NCBI GenBank assembly: GCA_012032575.1
Contig: JAAUSP010000435.1
Location: 1 to 6,618 of the forward strand
DNA length: 6,618 bases
Origin: Anaerolineales bacterium
GTDB lineage: Bacteria > Chloroflexota > Anaerolineae > 4572-78 > J111
Direction: 5' to 3'
Shown here: positions 1 through 4,132 of the stretch, piece after piece
Layout: each line of letters opens with the position of its first letter
Numbering within the stretch: position 1 is the stretch's first letter
Notes under the pieces: model-generated
Database searches by the model: none
Told to the model about the DNA's origin: nothing
The model's input: only the letters and a program-made list of their open reading frames with translations
Position numbers and translations under genes: made by a program

Positions 1-1
1 A

Positions 2-403
2 AAGGCGGCCAGAGGCGTTGGCGGGCGGCAGTATCCCTGGGGCAATCAATTTGAGGCCGGCCGCTTGAATAGTGCTGAAGGGGAGCAGGTGGTTCAGGCC
101 ACCACGCCGGTGGGAATTTACACCGGCGGAGTCAGCCCCTTTGGCGCATTTGATTGCGCCGGTAACGTCTGGGAATGGTGCGCCACCCAAGCACCGGGCT
201 ATGAGCTTAAACCCTACCCCTATCATACCGCCGAAGATGAATGGGCGATAGATTATCTCAACAGAACAAATATTCGGGCGCTGCGGGGCGGCTCGTGGGA
301 CCTCAGTGAAGACGACGCCCGCTGCGTCTGCCGCTACAGGAACAACCCGCACCTTAGGAACTACAGCATCGGGTGTCGTCTGGCGGCCTCCCCCATTGGA
401 TAG
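2..403 (+). CDS. SUMF1/FGE-sulfatase (C-type lectin-like) domain protein, C-terminal fragment
   Basis: The frame is open from the first bases of the window, so this is the last 133 residues of a longer protein. An apparent TTG start at 65 is internal. The fragment shows the SUMF1/formylglycine-generating-enzyme fold signature in order: KAARG and YPWGN (residues 1-15), TTPVG, SPFGAFD, GNVWEW (about 54-59), RGGSW (95-99), and a final CRYRNNP...GCRLA block. In the family, true formylglycine-generating enzymes convert a sulfatase cysteine to formylglycine using a cysteine pair in the segment after GGS. Here that segment reads WDLSEDDARCVCRYR, so the first of the two cysteines appears to be missing, and a non-catalytic or binding role is as likely. 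In Chloroflexota such domains often end multidomain signalling or effector proteins, but the N-terminal part lies outside the window. The domain call is firm; the function is open. Confidence 0.88.
   Translation, partial: KAARGVGGRQYPWGNQFEAGRLNSAEGEQVVQATTPVGIYTGGVSPFGAFDCAGNVWEWCATQAPGYELKPYPYHTAEDEWAIDYLNRTNIRALRGGSWDLSEDDARCVCRYRNNPHLRNYSIGCRLAASPIG
281..391 (+). other. Candidate diversity-generating retroelement variable region (3' end of SUMF1-like gene)
   Basis: The last 35 codons have the layout of DGR target proteins with a lectin-like fold. A constant LRGGSW (281-298) precedes variable-looking codons (299-313), then constant ARCVCR, another variable-looking group (335-346), CCG, and a third group up to the IGCRLA end. 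Most codons in the variable-looking slots end in C or T (GAC, CTC, AGT, TAC, AAC, CAC, CTT, AGC). That is what adenine-specific mutagenesis of AAC/AAT template codons would leave. No template repeat or reverse transcriptase lies in the window, so this could equally be ordinary SUMF1 sequence. Confidence 0.3.
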
Positions 404-425
404 GTAAACGGTAGAGGGAGATAGC

Positions 426-554
426 TTGAGATTGGCAGGCTTAGAGAACTTACTACAACTCACCCGCTTGCAATCGCTCAAGGGACTACAGGATGCTTCA
501 GACCGCTACCCAATTAGCGGTGGTGTCAAGCAGCACGGCGGACACGGGGATTGA
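426..554 (+). CDS. Doubtful leucine-rich mini-ORF (42 aa, TTG start)
   Basis: A TTG at 426 is preceded by AGGGAG (415-420) at a 5-nt spacing and opens a 42-codon frame. The frame begins LRLAGLENLLQLTRLQ, is rich in leucine and looks helical, and ends at TGA 552-554. It runs 29 bases into the 3' end of the opposing gene. I do not recognise it. It could be a very small protein, the remnant of a decayed gene, or chance. The reasonable ribosome binding site and non-random composition are the only support. Confidence 0.15.
   Translation: MRLAGLENLLQLTRLQSLKGLQDASDRYPISGGVKQHGGHGD
502..521. other. Hairpin in convergent spacer
   Basis: ACCGCT (502-507) and AGCGGT (516-521) are perfect inverted copies around an 8-nt loop. 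They lie between the converging SUMF1-like gene and the minus-strand pair, where a bidirectional terminator would be expected. Neither side carries a clear T run, so terminator function is weakly supported. Confidence 0.2.
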
Positions 555-807
555 CAAGCCGTGAACGGGCCGGGGCCAGTGCTTCGATTTCTATGTAAAC
601 AACAGGTGGTGCATCGGCTGCATAGTTGATCTTTTGCGCAACTTCCAGGTTAATGCGGTACAGTTCGGGGTCGTCTTTGGGCAACAAAATAACTTCCGCT
701 TCCGGCGGAATTTGAGCCAATAAGTCTGGATATTCCAGGATATATCGCTCGAACTCGAAGGAAAGCGTCATATTTTTCTCTGCGATAGTTTCTCGACTAT
801 AACTCAT
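526..807 (-). CDS. Small protein of unknown function, DUF5647-like
   Basis: This 93-residue, largely helical protein has the core NMTLSFEFERYILEYPDL (about 12-29), followed by IPPEAEVILLPKDDPEL (33-49) and a helix LEVAQKI. The pattern matches my memory of the uncharacterised DUF5647 family, whose members are of similar length. No catalytic motif or membrane segment is visible. The start at 807 is supported by a very strong AGGAGGAG at 816-823. Its ATG shares one base with the stop of the upstream gene (TAATG), so the two are translationally coupled and almost certainly one operon. Small coupled pairs like this often turn out to be toxin-antitoxin-like, but nothing in the sequence proves it. 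The existence of the gene is secure; the family assignment is from memory. Confidence 0.75.
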   Translation of the reverse strand: MSYSRETIAEKNMTLSFEFERYILEYPDLLAQIPPEAEVILLPKDDPELYRINLEVAQKINYAADAPPVVYIEIEALAPARSRLVNPRVRRAA

Positions 808-1130
808 TAAACCATCTCCTCCTGATACGTGGCTCGATAATGTTGCCAGTTGGCCTTGATATCTCGCTCACCTAAAGTTAACACCTCTTCCCTGACATAC
901 CCATAAAAATCCACTTTATCCTGGGAGCCATCTGGATGAAGTATATCTTTGTGGGGGCGTCCGTGAGCAGTGTCGTAGCGAACAATTGCATGCCATTTTC
1001 CATCAATATAGGCTTCATATTGAATACTAAAACGGACGATCCGTCCCTGGGCCAGATAATGGTGATAGCGAAAGCGGTCTTCACGCTCTGGGGTAAAGTA
1101 GTAAAGATATTCTTTCTCGTTCATGGGCAT
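807..1130 (-). CDS. Small protein of unknown function, coupled to DUF5647-like gene (DUF7718-like)
   Basis: The protein has about 107 residues and a conserved-looking core: EREDRFRYHHYLAQG, then IVRFSIQYEAYIDGKWHAIV, RYDTAHGRPHKDILHPDG, and a C-terminal helix ending in IKANWQHYRATY. The RYDTAHG...H.D..HPDG block with its four histidines resembles an uncharacterised family I recall as DUF7718. The histidines and aspartates could bind metal or nucleic acid, but no known active site is evident. The frame stays open to an ATG at 1172. I prefer the ATG at 1130 (or the next one, 1124) because a good minus-strand promoter ends just before it and because the longer start would overlap the -35 box of the opposite promoter. 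The 3' end overlaps the next gene as TAATG. Confidence 0.7.
   Translation of the reverse strand: MPMNEKEYLYYFTPEREDRFRYHHYLAQGRIVRFSIQYEAYIDGKWHAIVRYDTAHGRPHKDILHPDGSQDKVDFYGYVREEVLTLGERDIKANWQHYRATYQEEMV
816..823 (-). promoter_or_regulatory. Strong ribosome binding site of DUF5647-like gene
   Basis: On the minus strand AGGAGGAG lies 8 nt before the ATG at 807, inside the end of the upstream coding region. It fixes the first ATG as start over the internal methionine at residue 13 and suggests efficient independent translation of the second gene of the pair. Confidence 0.75.
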
Positions 1131-1134
1131 CAAT

Positions 1135-1163
1135 ATTGTACCTGACTCAGCTATTGGTAGCAA
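1135..1163 (-). promoter_or_regulatory. Candidate sigma-70 promoter of the minus-strand pair
   Basis: Read on the minus strand, TTGCTA (1163-1158) is separated by exactly 17 bp from TACAAT (1140-1135). The -10 box ends only 4 nt before the ATG at 1130 and 10 nt before the ATG at 1124, so the transcript would be leaderless or nearly so. No good Shine-Dalgarno precedes either ATG, which fits leaderless initiation. Confidence 0.4.
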
Positions 1164-1165
1164 GG

Positions 1166-1193
1166 TTGACATCCCTTAACCCCGACCTATAAT
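1166..1193 (+). promoter_or_regulatory. Consensus sigma-70 promoter of the antitoxin-toxin operon
   Basis: TTGACA (1166-1171) and TATAAT (1188-1193) match both consensus hexamers perfectly with a 16-bp spacer. Transcription would begin near 1200, inside the palindrome at 1198-1212 and about 28 bases before the GTG start of the antitoxin. A promoter this strong makes sense only if it is normally repressed, as expected for autoregulated toxin-antitoxin modules. The same transcript may read on into the glycosyltransferase. Confidence 0.8.
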
Positions 1194-1197
1194 GTGT

Positions 1198-1212
1198 TGT
1201 GGAAATTCCACA
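1198..1212. promoter_or_regulatory. Perfect palindrome, probable antitoxin operator
   Basis: TGTGGAAATTCCACA is a perfect 7+1+7 inverted repeat. It begins 4 bp after the -10 box and covers the expected transcription start, ending 4 bp before the Shine-Dalgarno. Dimeric AbrB/MazE-type antitoxins bind symmetric sites in their own promoters, so this is the likely autorepression operator. In RNA it could also form a short hairpin next to the ribosome binding site. Position and symmetry are observed; the binding protein is inferred. Confidence 0.65.
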
Positions 1213-1216
1213 TTTT

Positions 1217-1221
1217 GGAGG
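1217..1221 (+). promoter_or_regulatory. Ribosome binding site fixing the GTG start of the antitoxin
   Basis: GGAGG lies 6 nt before the GTG at 1228. The in-frame ATG at 1192 cannot be the start because it lies inside the -10 box and upstream of the expected transcript start. Confidence 0.8.
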
Positions 1222-1227
1222 CAAGTT

Positions 1228-1524
1228 GTGACTGAAATACTTTTGACCGAAATCATCCGCCCGCTACGGCGGGGACAACTGACCATTCCGGCTGAGTTCC
1301 GGCGGCGGCTGGGGATTACCGATGACAGCCTGCTTCAACTTACCCTCCATGACGATAGAATTGAAATTACGCCGGTAGTGACCCGACCGGCTTCCGGTAA
1401 AAGTTGGGCGCAGGAACTTTACGCCTTATTTGCCCCGGTACGCGCCGAAGCAGAAGCGATGGATGAAGCTGAGATTGACGCTTTGATTGATGAAGCCGTA
1501 AACGAAGTCCGGTCTCAGTGCTAA
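1228..1524 (+). CDS. AbrB/MazE-family antitoxin (SpoVT-AbrB domain)
   Basis: The 98-residue protein carries the swapped-hairpin AbrB signature near its N-terminus: RPLRRGQLTIPAEFRRRLGI (11-30), followed by DDSLLQLTLHDDRIEITPV (32-50). This is the DNA-binding half that dimerises and binds the operator. The C-terminal half is acidic and helical (AEAEAMDEAEIDALIDEAVNEVR, about 73-95), typical of the toxin-neutralising tail. The start is GTG at 1228, set by GGAGG 6 nt upstream. The stop is one base before the PIN toxin ATG, so the genes are co-transcribed and coupled, in the usual antitoxin-first order. A consensus promoter and palindromic operator lie directly upstream. The family call is strong; pairing with this toxin is inferred from the arrangement. 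Confidence 0.88.
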   Translation: MTEILLTEIIRPLRRGQLTIPAEFRRRLGITDDSLLQLTLHDDRIEITPVVTRPASGKSWAQELYALFAPVRAEAEAMDEAEIDALIDEAVNEVRSQC

Positions 1525-1525
1525 T

Positions 1526-1963
1526 ATGCTCAAGGCTGTTTTTGATACCAATATTTTTCTGCGCGCACTCATCAATCCTCATTCCCGCTGTGGTCGCTTA
1601 TTGGATGAGTTGGCAAATGACTATGAGTTAATTCTGTCGCCCCCTATCATTTACGAGATATTGGAAGTTCTCCATCGGCCCAAACTGCGAGCAAAATTTC
1701 CCCAAATCACCCAACTTCAGATTGTGCAAATTATTACCCTTTTCGAACAGGCTAAAGTGGTCGAACCTACCGAGTCGCCCTCTGCCTCACGCGATCCCAA
1801 TGATGACAAATTTCTGGCCTGCGCGGTGCATGCCTCAGCCGATTACCTGGTAAGCGAAGACAAAGATTTGCTTGTATTGAATCCCTATCAGGGCATTCAG
1901 ATTTGCCAACCCGCCGAATTTATTAGCCGGTTAGAAGCCTGGCGAAGAGAGAAGCGGGTATGA
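1526..1963 (+). CDS. PIN-domain toxin (VapC-like ribonuclease, COG1569 type)
   Basis: The 145-residue protein fits the PIN family of toxin components. It opens with AVFDTNIFLRAL (D7), has E44 in YEILEVL, the hallmark RDPNDDKFLACA block (89-100, D94) and a SEDKDLL segment (D112 or D114). These acidic residues would coordinate the Mg/Mn ions of a single-strand-specific endoribonuclease that acts on cytoplasmic RNA, so the active site looks intact. No strong Shine-Dalgarno precedes the ATG. Translation probably depends on ribosomes finishing the antitoxin one base upstream, which keeps toxin below antitoxin. Its TGA overlaps the start of the glycosyltransferase (ATGA, 1960-1963), an unusual link between a toxin gene and a biosynthetic operon. 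The RNA target cannot be told from sequence. Confidence 0.87.
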   Translation: MLKAVFDTNIFLRALINPHSRCGRLLDELANDYELILSPPIIYEILEVLHRPKLRAKFPQITQLQIVQIITLFEQAKVVEPTESPSASRDPNDDKFLACAVHASADYLVSEDKDLLVLNPYQGIQICQPAEFISRLEAWRREKRV

Positions 1964-3150
1964 AAATCGCTCTGGCTCATGACTGGCTCAACCAGATGGG
2001 CGGCGCGGAAAACGTGCTGGAGCGGCTGGTCGAGCTGTATCCCGGCGCGCCCGTATTCACGACCATTTACGGGCCGGCGCTGATGCCGGAGGCGTACCGC
2101 CGCTGGGATATTCGCTCCACCTGGCTCAACCGCGCCCCGGCGGTTCACCGCCATCACCAGCCGTATCTGCCCCTTTATCCCCCAGCGGTCGAAAGTATGG
2201 ACTTTTCCGGCTACGATCTCATTTTGTCCAACAAAAGCGGCTTTATTCACGGCCTGCGCCATACCGCCGAGCAATTGCATATCTGCTACTGCCTGGCCCC
2301 GACTCGCTACGTGTGGGATTACGACAGCTATGCCGCCCGCGAGGGCTTTGGCCGCTGGGTCGGCTGGCTGATCGAACCGTTGATCCGGCGGCTGCGGACG
2401 TGGGATTATGAAGCAGCGCAGAGGTTGGAAGGTTGGAAGGTTGGAAGGTTGGAAGGTTGGAAGAGCGAAGTTGCATCCAAGAGTACAACCAAAAGAGCAG
2501 GGGTTGACCACTTCATTGCTATTTCTACGGATATTCAGGGCCGGATCAAAAAGTATTACGGGCGTGACTCGGTGATTATTTATCCGCCGGTGGATACGGG
2601 CCAGTTTCGCCCGCTGCCGCCGGGCCAGTCGCCCGGCGATTTTTATCTGATCGTGTCGCGGCTGATCCCGTACAAGCGGATTGATCTGGCGGTGCAGGCG
2701 TTGACGCGCCTGGGCAAACGGCTTATCATTGTGGGTGATGGGCGCGACCGGGCCAGGCTGGAGGCCATGGCCGGGCCAACGGTCGAGTTCAAAGGCCGGC
2801 TGCCGGGGGCTGAGGTCGCCGGGCTGATGGCTCGCTGCCGCGCCTTTTTGTTTCCCGGCTTTGAAGATTTCGGCATCGCCCCGGTTGAGGCTCAAGCGGC
2901 GGGCCGGCCGGTCATTGCGTTTGGGCAGGGTGGGGCGCTGGATACCGTCGTCGAGGGCCAAACCGGCCTGTTTTTCCGCCAGCAGTCGGTCGAGGCACTC
3001 ATCCAAACCATCGAGCAGTTTGAGCGCACCGCCTTCGACCCCACCGCCGCCCGCGCCAACGCCGAACGCTTCAGCGTCGAGCGGTTCAAACAGGAGTTGG
3101 GGGCGTTTGTGATTCAGAAGTGGCAGGAATTCAAAGAGGGTAGTAGGTAG
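1960..3150 (+). CDS. GT4-family glycosyltransferase (GT-B fold), exopolysaccharide biosynthesis
   Basis: The protein has 396 residues. The N-terminal acceptor domain begins KIALAHDWLNQMGGAENVLE, with SGYDLILSNKSGF (83-95) and HICYCLAPTRYVWD (107-120). The C-terminal nucleotide-sugar domain starts near DFYLIVSRLIPYKRID (227-242) and contains GDGRDR and the retaining-GT motif EDFGIAPVE (E302/E310, the EX7E pair). It would transfer a sugar from an activated donor to the lipid-linked glycan at the cytoplasmic face of the membrane. Between AAQR (155) and VDHFIAIS (182), where relatives normally run straight on, about 26 residues are inserted; they are encoded by 8-bp tandem repeats followed by A-rich sequence. 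The last residues and the stop codon come from another repeat array. The start overlaps the toxin stop (ATGA). The family is certain, the sugar unknown. The insert lies in the interdomain region and may or may not be tolerated. Confidence 0.92.
   Translation: MKIALAHDWLNQMGGAENVLERLVELYPGAPVFTTIYGPALMPEAYRRWDIRSTWLNRAPAVHRHHQPYLPLYPPAVESMDFSGYDLILSNKSGFIHGLRHTAEQLHICYCLAPTRYVWDYDSYAAREGFGRWVGWLIEPLIRRLRTWDYEAAQRLEGWKVGRLEGWKSEVASKSTTKRAGVDHFIAISTDIQGRIKKYYGRDSVIIYPPVDTGQFRPLPPGQSPGDFYLIVSRLIPYKRIDLAVQALTRLGKRLIIVGDGRDRARLEAMAGPTVEFKGRLPGAEVAGLMARCRAFLFPGFEDFGIAPVEAQAAGRPVIAFGQGGALDTVVEGQTGLFFRQQSVEALIQTIEQFERTAFDPTAARANAERFSVERFKQELGAFVIQKWQEFKEGSR
2422..2463 (+). repeat. 8-bp tandem array AGGTTGGA x5 inside the glycosyltransferase gene
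   Basis: Five exact copies of AGGTTGGA plus two bases run from 2422 to 2463. Three units make eight codons, so the array is translated as the period-8 peptide RLEGWKVG repeated. Because 8 is not a multiple of 3, gain or loss of one unit would shift the frame and abolish the catalytic domain downstream. The array marks the left edge of a segment (about 2425-2502) that appears inserted relative to other GT4 proteins. Confidence 0.9.
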
Positions 3151-3217
3151 TAAGGTAGTAGGTAGTAGGGAAATGTCCCCTTACTACCTACTACCTACTA
3201 CCTACTACCTTAATTTT
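3139..3217. repeat. Heptamer inverted-repeat array (GGTAGTA x4 / TACTACC x4), possible terminator
   Basis: Four GGTAGTA units (3139-3167, with one extra A at 3153) and GGG face CCCC and four TACTACC units (3182-3209) across a short spacer. The RNA would fold into a stem of about 28 bp with a one-base bulge. It is followed by TTAATTTT (3210-3217), a modest U-rich tail, so it may terminate or attenuate transcription after the glycosyltransferase. The glycosyltransferase stop TAG (3148-3150) and its last two to three codons lie inside the left arm. Confidence 0.85.
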
Positions 3218-3243
3218 GAGGTTACTGGCATTTGGCCTATACT
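3216..3243 (+). promoter_or_regulatory. Candidate sigma-70 promoter of the first Wzz gene
   Basis: TTGAGG (3216-3221) and TATACT (3238-3243) are separated by 16 bp, the same spacing as the toxin-antitoxin promoter. Transcription would start around 3250, exactly where the ACGTTCA array begins, leaving a leader of about 44 nt made almost wholly of that repeat. Confidence 0.45.
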
Positions 3244-3249
3244 TTGCCG

Positions 3250-3284
3250 ACGTTCAAACGTTCAACGTTCAAACGTTCAACGTT
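3250..3284 (+). repeat. 15-bp tandem array ACGTTCAAACGTTCA in the leader of the first Wzz gene
   Basis: Two exact 15-bp units (3250-3264 and 3265-3279) and a partial third place ACGTT five times at alternating 7- and 8-bp steps. AACGTT is itself palindromic, so the array presents regularly spaced symmetric sites between the candidate promoter and the Shine-Dalgarno. The layout suits a repeated protein-binding site or a length-variable leader; neither is proven. Confidence 0.85.
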
Positions 3285-3293
3285 AGAGGTGGC

Positions 3294-3986
3294 ATGGAAC
3301 TGAAACAATACTGGCAGATTATCTGGAAACGAGCCTGGATTCCGGCGGTACTGCTGGTAGTCGTCGCTGCGGCCAGTTTGCTGCTGAACCAAACGCCGCC
3401 GCCGACCTACAGCACCACGATGCGCTTTACCGTCGGGGTCAAGCCGCAGGAAGTGCCCGACCAATATACTTATGACAGCTACTACGCCTGGCTCTCGTCG
3501 GAGTACCTGGCCGACGATATGAGCGCCATTGTCAGCAGCGGGGCATTTGCGACGGATGTCAACCGGCGGCTGGCCGAAGCGGGTAGCCAGGTGCAAATCC
3601 CGCCGGGCAGCATCGGCGGGGTGACGATTGCCGAAAAGCAGCACCGTATTTTGCGCCTGAACCTCAGTTGGGGCAACGAGGCCGAATTAGCCCAGATTGC
3701 CCAGGCCGTTATGACCGTTATGCAGCAGGACAGCCCCAAGTACCTGACCCAGTTGGGCACCCCCGGCGCGCTCATCAATGTCATTGACCCGCCCTCGCCG
3801 CCGGCGGCCAATCCCCCCTCACTCACCCAAAAGCTCAATCTGCCGGTGCGTTTGCTTCTGGCCCTGGTCGCCGGGCTGGCCCTGACCTTTTTGCTCGATT
3901 ATTTGGATGACAGCGTCCGGGGACGGGCAGACCTGGAAGCGCTGGAGGTCAGCGTGCTGGCCGAAGTGCCGGGGAAGGGGAGATAG
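3294..3986 (+). CDS. Wzz-type polysaccharide co-polymerase / chain-length determinant (first paralogue)
   Basis: The 230-residue membrane protein has the typical two-helix layout: a short basic N-terminus (KQYWQIIWKRAW), a first transmembrane helix at about 15-31, an extracytoplasmic domain, a proline-rich stretch DPPSPPAANPP (165-175), a second helix at about 183-202, and a short cytoplasmic tail ending SVLAEVPG. Such proteins oligomerise in the inner membrane, set polysaccharide chain length and activate a partner BY-kinase through the tail. I chose the ATG at 3294 because AGAGGTG (3285-3291) precedes it and the family N-terminus begins here. An in-frame TTG at 3216 would add repeat-encoded residues and coincides with the -35 box. 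The protein is short compared with proteobacterial Wzz and carries no fused kinase. Its stop TAG lies in the first unit of the next repeat array. Confidence 0.87.
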   Translation: MELKQYWQIIWKRAWIPAVLLVVVAAASLLLNQTPPPTYSTTMRFTVGVKPQEVPDQYTYDSYYAWLSSEYLADDMSAIVSSGAFATDVNRRLAEAGSQVQIPPGSIGGVTIAEKQHRILRLNLSWGNEAELAQIAQAVMTVMQQDSPKYLTQLGTPGALINVIDPPSPPAANPPSLTQKLNLPVRLLLALVAGLALTFLLDYLDDSVRGRADLEALEVSVLAEVPGKGR

Positions 3987-4034
3987 AGGATAGAAGATAG
4001 AGGATAGAAGATAGAGGATAGAAGATAGAGGATA
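3982..4034 (+). repeat. Heptamer array GATAGAR x7 at the end of the first Wzz gene
   Basis: Seven copies of GATAGAG/GATAGAA in strict alternation run from 3982 to 4030, followed by GATA. The units form a 14-bp higher-order repeat. The first unit supplies the TAG stop (3984-3986). A degenerate inverted arm follows at 4043-4072. Confidence 0.9.
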
Positions 4035-4079
4035 TTTGTTTTCCTATCTTCTATCCTCCATCCACTATCTTCGTTTTTT
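3993..4079 (+). terminator. Repeat-derived hairpin with T6 tail, probable rho-independent terminator
   Basis: GAGGATAGAAGATA (4014-4027) pairs perfectly with TATCTTCTATCCTC (4045-4058). An outer segment, CTATCTTC (4065-4072), can pair with GAAGATAG in the left array (3993-4000). The hairpin is followed by G and six Ts (4074-4079). This is a credible intrinsic terminator after the first Wzz gene. Several registers of pairing are possible because the left arm is repetitive, so strength could vary with copy number. Confidence 0.55.
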
Positions 4080-4100
4080 CTCGCCTCCTCGCCTCGCCTG

Positions 4101-4109
4101 TGGTACAAT
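4101..4109 (+). promoter_or_regulatory. Candidate extended -10 promoter of the second Wzz gene
   Basis: TGGTACAAT matches the extended -10 form (TG, one base, then a five-of-six TATAAT match). No -35 box is visible upstream, as is common for this class. It lies just after the T6 terminator and gives a start near 4116 and a short leader before the ATG at 4133. Confidence 0.45.
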
Positions 4110-4132
4110 GTGATACAGAAAGGCAATTGATT

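Noticed and set aside
65..67. TTG as start of the SUMF1-like gene
   Set aside because: The same frame is open upstream and encodes the conserved KAARG...YPWGN part of the domain, so the gene continues beyond the left edge.
936..1145. Plus-strand frame antisense to the DUF7718-like gene
   Set aside because: No ribosome binding site or recognisable domain, and the opposite strand has clear conserved motifs and coupling to its neighbour.
1192..1227. Upstream ATG start for the antitoxin
   Set aside because: It overlaps the -10 box, lies before the expected transcript start, and adds a cysteine-rich peptide unlike the family. GTG 1228 with GGAGG is better.
1897..3006. Long minus-strand open frame (369 codons)
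   Set aside because: It lies fully antisense to the well-supported GT4 gene, has no recognisable domain and an arginine/proline-rich composition typical of a GC-rich shadow frame.
3139..4034. CRISPR-like arrays
   Set aside because: Units are 7-15 bp, directly adjacent and without unique spacers, so these are microsatellite-type tandem repeats. No cas genes are near.
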